Shown here in pieces: positions 12,401 to 25,075 of a stretch of 64,000 nucleotides of DNA (position 1 is the first letter of the stretch; every line of letters begins with the position of its first letter). The stretch is from Burhinus oedicnemus (taxonomy: Eukaryota; Chordata; Aves; Charadriiformes; Burhinidae). The notes below the pieces were generated by a model, which saw only the letters and a program-made list of their open reading frames with translations, did not search any database and was not told the DNA's origin. The position numbers were made by a program, and so were the translations under genes. Location: the NCBI GenBank assembly GCA_008921705.1, contig VFFE01007669.1, positions 100,142 through 164,141 on the forward strand, in the 5' to 3' direction.

Positions 12401-15400
12401 GAAGACACCTCTAATTAAATGTTTAATTTCTTGCTTGCTATAACTATTGTTTTATTACATTAATTAAGTTTTGTAACAATGAAACATTAATGAGAACAAA
12501 CAGCATGAACATTTTTGTGAAGTTTCTGTTAAATATTTATAAAAATATACAAACTAGATTGCTACTATATTAAATTAAATTACCACCATTTGTGATAAAT
12601 AGAACATATATTATGTAACAATGTTATTTTAAATTGTTTAAACAATACAGACAAATGGTGGAGGCGAGACCCTGGAGTTTTCCCATTCAATTCCAAAGTG
12701 ACTAGGCTACTTAATTTAATAAATCGGTATCCATGACATACATGTGGAAAAGAATGTAAAATTAAACTACCACTGTTGTGAGAACAATTTTAATGTGATG
12801 TAAAGGAGAACTAAATAAAAAAGGGAATTCAGAAGTCATATGGAAAAGCTAGAAAGAAAAACTGTCTTGGTCACAAGCAGAAGTTACTGAATCTGGCCAG
12901 AAATTTTCCATCAGAATCCATTTCTGCTGAGAGGTGCAGTTTTAGTTCAGTCAAACAGAATGAAGTTTTTAGTGTTCATGATTATTTTCACTGGGAAAAT
13001 AAAAAAGAAAGATGCGATTCCTCGGACTTGTGAATCCTTACCTGGTCTCCCAGCAGAGCCACTGTAGAGCCAGAGCTGCCTCAAAGGCAGGGACCTCGGC
13101 CCTGAGGGAGGTTCATCCCTGTGTGTCCTCGGAACTTTGGTCACGGCAGAGCTGCTGCCTTTTGGAGTGGGAAGGCTGGAGGCCTGCAGAGCTGAGTGGC
13201 CTGCTGAGACAGTCAATGGCCCACTCAATGGGGCCACTTTGTCCTTAGGCCCTTGCTCCATGGATTCCCACCTGTCGCCTTTAATGACCATGCTAGGGGG
13301 TCAAATGGTTTAATAAGGCCATTAATGGCTTTTCCCGACCATGCAACTTAGAAAACAATAAGTCACAGAAAAACAGTTTGCCACGGGCACACCTCCTCAG
13401 AGGTCCAACCCCATGCAGAAGGCTGAGCCAGAGGAGGGAGTACTATGCCTGGAAGTCTGAGTGGACATGGATGTGTGTGTGTTGGAGTGAGCATCATGCT
13501 CCCTTGAGTTGTGGGGCAAGGCCTTGGCTGTTGTGTGTCTGCACAGACTGTGTGCATATCATGGAACAGAAATCGCCATCTACCTGCTATGCCCATTCTG
13601 CTTAGTAGACAAATTGGAGATTTTGTGTCACTGAGTGATGTGGTTCAGTTCCTGCTGCTGCTCTCTTAACGCCCCATAATAGACTGAAATAAGCTGATAC
13701 TCCTAAATTGGACTGAATGGACCTTCAAATATCTTATTTTCCCATTCAAAGTTTCAAACAATTCAACTACAAAATATATTTATTCAATATTGGCAAGAAT
13801 ATCTCTTGCTGCTTAATTTAAAAAGAGAATTAAACAATAGTTCAGTATTAAAATATTAAAAAAATATAAAGCCCAGGCAACCCAGGAAAGAAGGGACTTC
13901 TAACATTATGATTGCTTAAGTTCTGAGCCAGAAATTTGCAGCTCTGCTACCAATTTCTAATATTTGGGTTTTTTTTCCTATAATATATAAGCAGAAACAG
14001 ATGTTTTCCACTACCAACATCTGATCTGTGTGTGAAGAATTAAGGGCATTATATACTGTCAAAGCAACGAGTGATATTTCACCATGCAGACTCCTGTTAA
14101 CGCCAGACAGAACTACAGTGGTAAGCATCTGCATATTGTCCTCAAACCTTAGAGTAACCTAATATGACAGTCAAGTCTCTATAAATGATATATATGTATT
14201 CATAGAAACAACTTGGTTCATTTAAATAATTCCAAACAAGGGCAAGGTTTAGTTTCCAGCAGTGTTAGAGCCATGGAATAGTTTTGGTTTACGTGATTCA
14301 ACAACAATTTCAGGTATCAATCATATATTTTAAAGATAAGCTTGAATCCTCCTCTTAAGTATTCCAACACATTCAGCTTCTTTTAGTTCTGCTGGTCAGC
14401 CTCAGGCTGGGCTTAAATGGCTGCTTCTGCTTAAGATGGTCACTGTCTGATACACTATTTTTGTGGTTCCTACTCTGTCTCCCTTCTCCACCTGAAGTCA
14501 GCATTTCTCTTCAAGTTTCCTCAATGACCCAGGCTGGAATGCCCAAGGAAAAAAGGCATTTAGCAATGATAGCTATGTTATTGCTGTCTCAGTACTCATC
14601 TTTTTGGCCATCAAGTCAGAATAAATTGTGGCGTGGACAGAGCCTGTGTAAATCAGCCTCAGGGTCATGACAGAGCAGAGCCATCCTACAGCTCTTATCC
14701 CTCCACAAGGAAGTTTTATGTAAAGTTCCCCTGGATCTCGTGTATTTAATAAATATCAGATCTGATGCTGTTACTTACAATCATAAAGTGACAATGGCTT
14801 GTTTTATATGGCCTTCGTGAAAGCTCATTTTTGCACATCCAAGTACTTGATTCAATTTCCCTGTAGTTCATATAGTCAAGATTGGTACTAACAAGACGAA
14901 ATTCCCAAGAGCAGCCAAGTTGCTTGAATTGAAAAGAATGCTGAAAATGACTTTTCTAAACCAGCATTTTCCAAAGTCATCGCCATAAATCTGCCAAATA
15001 CATTCCAGACTGGTATTTTATGACAGAGTATTCCCCTTGTTATACCCAATGCGAAAGACTATAATCCGTGCCTTCCTTGCATTCACCAAAGAGGCACACT
15101 GAAGGATGTTAATTTAGAGAAGATGAACATGATGTAACATTCCGTAGTAATTTGCAGTTTGAATAGTGCTCATATAACAAAACAATAATAAAGGACCAGA
15201 TGCATCAATGAGGCCACTCTTGTTAGCAGATGCAACACTGTAAATAAGGGATTTGTTATCAAAAGGTGCATGTCATTCAATGGACTATGTTAATTTGCAG
15301 TATGCATTAATTAAACCCCAAAAGTTCTACTGCAAATGTATAGCCAGCTGTTTTAGGAGAAGCTTAACTGTTTTATTCGCTGGAAGAATAGAAATCGCAA

Positions 15401-18400
15401 AACCTGAAACCCCTGTAACTTTCAGGAAAATGTGTGGCCAGGAAAGAAGAAAGATTCTGCGAAAGTCTCTCCAAAGTCACCTGGATTGTGCCCTCAGGGG
15501 ACCCCCTGAATGGTCACATCAGAGGCCCAAATTGTGCACTCCTAGCTCCAGCCATGTTAATCTGAGGTGCGCCTAAGCTAGAAATGTTGGATCCATGCTT
15601 GCAAAGTTGGACAGGTTTTCTTGATGTCTTCAATAGCCTTGCGATCTTCCGAAATTCTTTTAACTTAAAAAAACCCAGGCTGCATTCTGCTATTTGGAGT
15701 AATAGGAGAAGAGGAGTGAGAAGAGCAGAACAATTATAAATAAAAATAGACAAGGATTAGGAAATACATTATTGTGCCCCTTGATTTTCCTAGGGTGAAA
15801 TTAAACAATCCAGACATACTGAAAATTGAAGTAGGACAATGTTGTGTGCCCTATGACAAAGTTCAGAAGCACTGCTCTCTTGAGAATGTGTCTAAGAGTG
15901 GATTTCCTACCTAGCCTTGCCACTCACCAGGTGCAAGCTGGGCTAGGTATATCATCTCTGAAGAAGGAGAAGAGAAGCTGTGGACCAGAGAATGTAAATG
16001 TATTTGATCCTTTGTTTGCTATGAAGAAAACCTTGCTTCTTGCTTTGTCAGGGCTTGTGGCAAAGCCACCAGCTAGGCACCACTTTGTGAAGAGATTGGG
16101 AGAAATTTCTGTCACTGGAGCATATTATTTAAGAAAAGCAATACAGAGTTCTGCAATATGGAGAACAGGGAGTGAGGTGATTTTATTTCATAAAGCTCGT
16201 CTATTATCATCTAGATGATGCCACTGATGACAACAGGCAGATTTAACCACTCTTGGCTGATCCGTATGGGCATGCGGCTGCCTCTTCTTCTTCTTGTCTC
16301 CCTAGGGCTGGCCCCCCATGCCCTCTGGGGACAGTGCCCTGCTTCTTCAATATGTCACAGAAGGGACATTAGGCTAATGGCTTTCATTGTTTTTCCTGGA
16401 AGAGAAGCAAGTTACATGATGAGGGTAAGCTTTCCCTCATCAAGGGAAAATAGTGTGAAATCTCCTTTGGGGTAAAGTGTTGATCATTATTCTTCCTCTT
16501 TTGGAGTTTTTTCGATGCTTCTTGTGCATCGGTTATAAATTCCTTTTCATTGAGTAAATGTGTTTTTTCCTATATGCTAAAAAAATTAATGACATCACCT
16601 CTTAATCATAGTTAATCGCTCACCCTATTATAGTTCAGCTGTGCTTGGACATTAAAGAAAAATCTGTCAGACATATTTTAACATTTTTTTGGTGCCAAAA
16701 TTCTTTTCCACAGTTCATTTCCCTATGAAGTTAACTTCAGTCATTTTGAATTAATTTAGAAGGAATGGCTTCTCTCAGTCATCTACCCACCCACAGATGC
16801 ATGCAAAAAACAGAAAAGCTTAGTATATGATGTACTAGGAGATTGTGAACAGCAGGCTACATTCCTCCTTGTGATGCAAGGGAACAATAGTTGGGGGTCT
16901 GTACTAACTGGGTTATTAGTAAATACCTTCCCAAGATTCCAATTTGTGTGTGTAAATATGGTTTACAGACTATCAGCAACTCTTTTTCACTCTTTCCCGA
17001 CTTAGTTTCAGTGATAACCCCATTTATGATTATTAATTATCTCAATCACAAATCTATATAAGTGAGCTTGTCATGGTCAGCTCAGTTTCCATGAGACACT
17101 TTCAAATACAGTCTAATATCATGGCAATGGCCATCACTACACCATCTCTATTTGCAGCTCCACAGTCCTTTAAATGTACTGTTTCAGCCAGCTCTCTGAC
17201 ACTTTGCATGTGCTGTAACCCTGGTATGGGTTCTTAAGATTAACTCTAAAGAGAAACCGAGCCTAAGCCCATGAATTGGCCTGTAGTTAAGCAAAGCCGC
17301 ACATAAATCCCTAAGCAACACGATGTTAGAGATCTCTCGTTTATCCATTTCATGCTTTCTTTAACATTTAATGCTCCAATTAATTTTTCTCCCTATTAAT
17401 CCACATGTCCTTTTTGATTCCCTTGCATTATGTTTTCTGGATTTAGCCTTTCTTGAATGTCTTTTTTTTTTAATCCCAGAAGAATAAGATTGTCCTCAGT
17501 TCCACAAAATTATAACTCATAGATATTTCATCCCCACAAAGCTATAGGAAAACATAAATTTTTGCCATTAGACACCTGGAATGCTTGGAGCATTATTTTT
17601 CTACCATATATTTCTTTATTTGCTATGCAGAGAACTACTGAAACAAATTTCAGATTGTATTAAAATTTGTTGAACACCTTTAGCAGTGCATAGAACATTA
17701 CGACTAGCATATGCCATCCTGTAATATTTCTTTTTGCCCATGGAAAAAACGACATACTGTAAAGATTCATTTATTAAATATTAGTGAATGTTAGATGTGC
17801 AATGACATATTTCTTGCTAGCTCAGGGCTAAGGCTAGTGTCCTATTTGCAAGATGCTATCCAGCTTACCTAGTGAGTTCATAAGCCATGATCCATTTAAG
17901 CCAAATTGATATTTTAAAATGTTTTGCCATGTTTCTTAAATTTTTGTTTTAAAATACAGGACACAAAGAAACCTCTCAATTTTTGGAAGCATGCGAGTGT
18001 TAATGCAACAGAATTCGTGGTCTTTGAACAATTTTTCAGTAGGTCATACGCGTACATTTCAAGCAATTACAAGAACAATGTTTACCATGCATTCAAAAGT
18101 CCTTAATTTTTTCATTCACTGTTAATGATGCAAGGATCTGTCTTGTCATAAGTTTTGCATTGCATATGCAGTGCACAGCAAAGGCTTAAAGACATAAGAA
18201 CAGTGTGAAAGAGTTTGCTTCTTCAATGTGGTAGTGACTTTCATAGCTTCCTGTCTTTTTTTTTGGTATTTTTGTATTACCAGAAGCAACTTGACCAAAT
18301 TCTAGAGCAAATTCAATGTCTTGCTTAATTCTACCTCTAACATGTACAAAAATCTAAGTCTAATCAAAAGGTACTAGTATCCCTGATATTTTTCAGCTTT

Positions 18401-21400
18401 AGCAAAATGATTTTTAAAATACACTTTTTCATTTAAAAATGAGATGACAAATTCATGTCGCAAGTTTCCGGTCATCAATTAGATCTTACCAAGAGCTTCA
18501 TGATAAAATGAAGGAGGCAAAAATCAAGTGGCATGAACTTGTATAGGCTGCAGTTATTGAGGCAAGGATTTGCGGGAGAATATAAGGTGCTGTGAAGGAA
18601 ATGCCCTTGCTGATCAGATAGAAAGCCTTTCCATATTACTCTAGTGTGTAATAAATGAAAACCCTACACATGTGACAAAACAAAGGTGAGCAGAAGGAAA
18701 ATGTGTCCTAGGAGAGTGAGAGCGAGCCCAGACCCAGAGGCTATTCCAGATCTGTTAGCACAACTGCCTTTAGACCTCGCCGTGCAGCCAGATGTTGCTG
18801 CTAGAGCCTTCCTGAACTTGGCATCTGGGTCCTGGCATGCCCCGGGAATGGCCTGGGGTGCTACCCCCCTCGTTGGAGTAGGTGCACACACAGAAAGGCT
18901 GGGTGAATTGCTTCTTGTCTCAGCTGAAAGATCTAATTTGCTTCAGACTGCACGTTCTGTAGACTGTAAATGTGAAATGTTTGAGTAAAAGCACCACAGA
19001 CTGAATAGTTCTCACTAAATATAAAATTGTATACATCTATTAAACATTATTTCCTTTTCTTCTGTTGGTGGAAGTTCTTTTTTTCCAGAATTTCAGGCTC
19101 TGTGTAGTAGTACTTTTTCTCGATTTCTAGTAATTGGTAGTGGCATTTATGAGGTTTAAAAACTGTGTAAGTTTTCAGACTGAATCTTATGAGGTTCCTG
19201 TAGCATTTGCACTTGAGATATCCATCACTGGATGCCGTGTTCTGTCCTAGACAGATAGGATTTCACCCACACAATAGGGATACTGAGCAGTAACAGTAAG
19301 CCAGATCTTCAGCTGGCACAAACTGCACTATGCTTAATCAACTTCAGTGTGAAGCTATGCCAGTTTATACCAGCTGGGCATCTAGCCCTTTGTCTGCCCC
19401 CACATAAAAACTGTGTTTATCTGCTTTTATTGAAGCTTTACATTTTCCATGTGAGCATAAGTAACATTGTCATTTTAGAGCCAAAACTGACTTTTTATTT
19501 CATTTCCCATTTCTGCTCCATCTCCATCCATCTTGAGAATTAAATGCACACAGGGGAGGGTAAGTAAACTGCTTAGAAACATCTGGGATGCATAGAGCTG
19601 TTTCAGTCTCCAGAGAGAGCAACCCATTTGCACGGTACCTCTGATGAGCATACAGCTATTACTGGAGGCAGTGGCTACTTCACAGGCTTAATGGGATGCC
19701 TGAATCTTGCTGTGCTCCCTCCTCTTTAACTCCGGTCCACCTTCAGTAGCTACTATCTGAGCCCAGATAGGTTCAGTGAAGGACGGGTGCTATAGAAAGG
19801 ACAATGGGCTTGATCTCTGTGACAAAATCCTGAAATGGCTGTGTGTCTGCAAGTTCCTGCGCCTCCCTACTTCAGTCTAGATGAGGTACATGAGCAATCA
19901 TGTATCCACCAGCAGTATTGATTTCAACTTCAGTGTCTAAGTGCTCACCACATGAGTAAGGCTTGAACATAATAGCCTTCTGATAGTGTTCCAAGTTTGG
20001 GGGGATATATGAAGGTTAATTGAAGCTACAGACTTGGCAACTTGCCTTAAATGGCTGTGTGCCATGGTGTTTGGGGATTTTAGCTGTTATATGTGTAAGT
20101 AATTGCTCTTTACCAAATGCTTTAGGGACAAAAAAAAAATCACCAAATCTAACAATTTAACATATAAAATCCTCCGTGCAAAAAGCTAAAGCAAAACCCA
20201 AACCTTCAATATATGTAAAGTATGCCTTGGCTCTGGTACTGTTATTTAGCACCAAATATGATGTTCCTGCTTCTGAAAGTATTTATCAGCAGATCATTGA
20301 CTTAGTAGATTTAGTCTTGCTGTACAACAATGATATTTCCGAGACGAGTCAGGCCCACTTTGCATACCTGGAGAGCTGGCATACAAAAAGGCGGCAGGCA
20401 GGCTAAGCCTTCTTAAGACAATACTCTTCCCACCCGCGTGTCCTTCCCTGGCACTGGGGGTGACCAGCCCTACACCCCATCAGAAGAACAAAATGCGTGC
20501 TCGTGCACCAACCATTCTAGGAGAGCGTTTGATATCCTAAGATTCAGCAGATCAGATACACTGAGTTAAGCAGCAGCGAGTCAAGCTAATATGGTCAATT
20601 GTGAATTGTGAACTGAAGGAGCTGGGAAACGCCTGCTTCTCCCACCCCTGCTATGCAGGCCATAACCTCTAGCAAAGGAGTGAGGTGGACAGCCGGAGCA
20701 ATAATGTTTAAGTGACTGATACTAAATCCAACAGAGTACATCTGTTAGGACCCTTAATGAATACTGCCAAAGAGGATAAGTTTGTGTTCATATGATAGGC
20801 TTTAGACAGAAGTAGCTAAAGCAGTAGGTCTTTTCTGCTGTCTGGTATCAGGCAGTGTCTTGGAGCAGAGGGGCAGAATGGATTTCTTGGCTAGGTTATT
20901 GTTGCTCGTATTTTAACAGTTGAAAAACCTTCAGTCAAAATCTGATCATCTGATAACGTATAACAAGAATATATTGAATACAGATATTCATGTTACTGTT
21001 GTTGGAGATAAAACAGGGACTGTTGTTGGAGATAAAAAGGGGACTTCTTTGAGTCGACACTTCAGAGTCAATACTAATTCAACATATTCCCAGGATCTAG
21101 GAATATCCTTTGGACTCTGGCATCAGGAGAATGCTATAAAATCAACTTCTGTCTCTTTCTGAGGATGGCAGCATTAGCTCAGCTGTGCCAGTCTGACTGC
21201 AGCAGTCAGCAGAAGCTGTGTATGCAGCCATATAACTACAACAGAGTCTGATCATCATCCTGATGAAATTACACTGATCTAATTTGCACGCTGTGAAGAC
21301 ATTTGGCACTGGCTGGATCTGAGCCGTGACATCTTCATTGGAACTAAAAGTACACTAAGAAGTGACATTACATTTCATACTCTTTTGTGCCAGACTCTGG

Positions 21401-24400
21401 CATTTCTTCCTCTTTAAAGGCATTATTTCAAGAACATTTAATTTGGCTTTGATATGTCTGCCATTTTGCTATGCAGGAATGTACTGAGCCAGAAAAGCTC
21501 AGCTGTAATAAAGTTTGGCACCATCAGCCCACCATATACCTGCACCATCCTGTGCAATTTAATTGGCATTCAGTGGGTTGATAAATGGATTGGCTTAATG
21601 AGACAATATACTTGACATATGCAGGACTCTCCTGAGGAATAAGATTCATTTTTGCACTTCACACATCAACATGCTACAGATACCAACACAGTCACCTCCA
21701 GCAGCTGTGCTATAACCAATGACATGCCTTCCACTGTGTTGACCCATAACTCTGCTATCTCTCAAACTAGCTTTACATCATTTTCCATCTGAGCATTTTC
21801 CTTTCTTCTTTTTTTCATTATATTTCTGATTGTAAAAATAAAGCAAGATACTGCAACTGCCTTTGAAACTTTCTGTAAAGTATAATATCCATATTTTTTG
21901 CTGGTATGAATCAACAGCTTATCTTCATAGTTTCCTGAGGATTTGCATCCATGTTTAGAAAAAAGTTCTAATTATAGTTTGAATACAGCAAAAATAACAA
22001 CTAAAAATATTCAGTGAAATACACATAAAAGCAAAGATCTATGTTATGTAGTTTTAAGTGACTATAAGTAAGCATGACCTATTCTCCTCAAAGGTTCCTT
22101 TGTATGGATGGATTAGGTTTATGTTAGAGCCATCTCTGGATTGAGTGTGAAGATGAGGATCTCTGGGAAGTTGTATAGTAGCTGGCAGAGGGGACTGTTT
22201 CAGTGCTATTACAATACAAATGATTACTGATTACAGCAAAAGTTTATTCAGCACTTTTTTAAACAAACCCAATTTTGCCTTAGTCAGGAATGAACAAAGG
22301 AGGATCAGCAACATCAAGGATCTGGCCCAATGTTTAAAAAAATGGTAGTTTAATGGTAGATCTTTGAATTCTGCCTCTCAGATGTAGCTGTGAATGTAAT
22401 CAATGTCCTTTGAAGTTTTTCAGAGGCCTGCTTGTTGGGGTTATAGACCATTTAAGAGTTGGGATTTAACAGCAATCCAGAGAGCTAATCTGTCTTGCAT
22501 GGACAAGAGAGATATGCGTCCAGCTTTCTGGTATTTTACAAAGGCTTGGAAAACAGTTCAGAGACAGAAAACATCAACCTGCTTACACAACACACACACT
22601 GACTTAGTTTCTTAGCTGACATTAAAAGTGTGCATATATATCCCTTACTTTAGAAAAAAAGGGTCAATATGGCCAAGTCCTCAGTCATCATTGCCATCAG
22701 GATAATGAAGATAAAAGCCAAATAGTTTTATTGGTCATTCTCCTCTGATGCAATTCTGAAGACCAGATTAGGATGTTTTAAGTGAACCAGCTGTTTATCA
22801 GGATATAGAAAGGAATCACTACCAAAGAGCTGGAAAAATTTGTCAAAATCTTGTGGGCAATTTTCTACATCCATGAGGAAAACTGAGAACCAAAGCACTG
22901 GTTGCCTGTCTTGTCCCTGAGAAACTGTGCAAGGATTTTCAAAGGAACCTAAGGGAATAAGGAGCCAAACTCCCACTGAACATGCACGTGGGTTGCTGCG
23001 TTAAATTCCTTGTATCTTTTGGAAGAAAAAAGCTAGTCTGCATACCCAAGAATGTACAGAGTCACACCATGGGAACAGCCACTGCTTCAACCTGGAAATG
23101 AAAATTCGGCAGAGGCAGAGAGGTAAGCGAGGCTGCAGCTGGCTGCTGCTGAGCTGTGCCCTGGGCCGTCACAGTACCTGCCGCTGGCTTCTTGTCCATG
23201 AGGTGGAAGAAGCCCACGTGTCACTGCCTTGGATTTCAACTGGGTGCCCGTTTGATGCTTGCAATTCTGCTTTAAGGAAAGCCTCATACATGCAAATAAG
23301 CCCAAGGAAACTAAAAAATGAAACGGTGTGTGACAGTTTCTAATTACTGCGTAAAAACAACATATGGAAACTTCATTGTCCATTTCATCCCTCAACATGT
23401 ACTATCAAGTTAGATTTCTTTTGCTCAATCATTCTCTCCAGAGCATTTGGAGCTGTTTCACTTGTATTATATGAAGAAAAACAGCACTTGATATGAGCAG
23501 TGTGATGCTTTTACTTTCTCTGTCCAAGCTCATTAATCTCATGGAGGGTTTAAAAAAAAAATCCCACTGGTTTGGCACAAATTGTAGTTTTCCAAAAAAG
23601 GAATCAGTTCAAAGTCCTTTTTCAGAAATATTCCATCGACTGTCACGAATCAGGTTTGAAAGAGTGTAAACACTGAGGAGCAGAAGAATAACTTAATATT
23701 TAAATGTAGCCATGGTAAATGCTAACAAGTAGAGAACGTCACTTACTGATGTGTGTTGGTGTGAATTATTGTATAAGATCAATGAAAGAATCTTAAATAT
23801 GACTTCTTGCTATGTACAATTAAATAGGAGGATGTGTTCTTCTAAGCTTTTAAGTGTTTCCAGCAAGATTTCGAGTTTAAATATTTATAATGGAGGCATA
23901 GGAGGAAATTTAAAGGGTACGATTGGGTCAAAGAAATGAAGCATACATCAAAGTCCCATTTTCGGGGAGCAAAAGTCTTGCAGCCTTCCCTATCAAGCCC
24001 TGTGGCCACAGAAGCAGAGTTAGTTAATGAATCAGAAAAAAGCTGGTTACCAGATGTCCTTACTTATTAACACACACATCGCATTCTGTAATGGCATTCA
24101 CTAAACAATCTGTGTGGAGCAGACTCTGCTCTGTTTAAAGTCCCCTTTTCAAAAAAACCCACTTCTAACTTTTCTTCTTCTGTGATTGATTTCAGGATAG
24201 CTGTTGTTTAAGATGCTGTCAGGCATTTTGTCTAATTGAAATTTCTCCACCATTCTGAAGGTTCCTAAGGTACCCAGCAAAACAAAACTGGTTTTAACAT
24301 TTATTCTTTTACCCCTGCTTCTAAAATGATAATGAAATAAGATAAAATAAATAAAAAATATCAACTTAAAAGCAAAGCAGGAGAGAAACTGATTCTCTTT

Positions 24401-24889
24401 GATTGGTTTCCACTGCTGCTAATTTTAATGCCACCCATTGTTCAGCTCTGCAGTCTAATTTTATGTTAATATCCTGAAAGTTGTCAAATCTTGGCAAAAC
24501 CTATGCATAAATTACACAGAAAGTAGCTCACAGGAGGGGGAAAGTAATGACTGTCATGGTTAGCCAAACCCATTAATAGTCTGACAAGCAATAACCCAAG
24601 AGCTCTGGTCAACTGCTGCAGACATCTGTGAAACTTTTGCAATTAATTTTTTTTTGGAGGAGGTATCAGCTGTGAAATAGCACATAAGTGACTGATTATT
24701 ATCAGCTCTGCTGGTGAGGGCAGAACTGATCAGCTCCAAGCATTCATCCTTCTACTACAGACTGATCATTTTATGAATATAAAAGTTTTATTTTTCTTTA
24801 TTTTCTAAGGCCCTCTAATCTCCAGAAAGGGAAAAGGAGAGTCAGTTGTACACAAGTAGTGCTTTACTTACACATACTCTTTCACATCA
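9488..24889. other. Long unique stretch, no supported gene
   Basis: About 15 kb without a recognisable coding exon, RNA gene or transposon. AT-rich overall, with GC-richer patches at about 13.01-13.60 kb and 18.69-18.99 kb. Open frames inside these patches (for example 13378-13605 plus, 18686-18988 plus) show no family I recognise. Small local features: a 17-bp odd palindrome CTGACTGC-A-GCAGTCAG at 21193-21209 and a 24-bp duplication at 20995-21042. The sequence just before 22980, read on the minus strand, faintly resembles a decayed amniote repeat (GGGAGTTTGGCTCC...CCTTTGAAAATCC), too weak to call. Confidence 0.5.
20995..21042 (+). repeat. 24-bp tandem duplication, two copies
   Basis: Two head-to-tail copies beginning ACTGTTGTTGGAGATAAAA (20995-21018 and 21019-21042), differing at only one or two bases near the end of the unit. 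It lies in a small open frame at 20920-21162, where it reads as a repeated VVGDK-x-GT. The frame has no other support as a gene. Confidence 0.85.
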
Positions 24890-25075
24890 GCAGTTTTCAA
24901 AGAACTTTACAGAGGTCATTAGCATTCCCTCTGTCTATAAAGTGGAGAAACTGAGGCAGAGACTATGTCTGTGTGGTCACGCGCATGACAGAACACGAGC
25001 GAGGCTGAGAAATGGCTAGAGGGACTTCCCTGAGGTCAGATATTAAGCCAGGGATATCTCTGCTACGCCAGGCAG
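24890..25075 (-). mobile_element. MIR/CORE-SINE-like ancient amniote repeat
   Basis: The text resembles an antisense MIR-type SINE: AAAGAACTTTACAGAGGTCA (24899-24918), then TAAAGTGGAGAAACTGAGGC (24938-24957), a decayed GTGTGGTCAC (24971-24980), and GACTTCCCTGAGGTCAGA further on. In family consensus form these correspond to the ACAGATGAGGAAACTGAGGC and CAAGGTCACAC blocks. The match is from memory and the copy is strongly diverged, so the ends are approximate. It implies insertion before the bird radiation. Confidence 0.68.

Noticed and set aside
15253..16475. Three adjacent plus frames (15253-15576, 15844-16218, 16215-16475) as a broken gene
   Set aside because: They do not share a theme or resemble any family, and nothing suggests joining exons. 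Treated as chance frames.
16510..16535. Terminator-like hairpin CGATGC-TTCTTGT-GCATCG
   Set aside because: A 6-bp stem is expected by chance in 64 kb, and intrinsic terminators are not relevant in vertebrate DNA.
22860..22985. Possible decayed amniote repeat on the minus strand
   Set aside because: Only a short phrase (TTTGAAAATCC with GGGAGTTTGGCTCC nearby) matches my memory of a family, so no feature is called.
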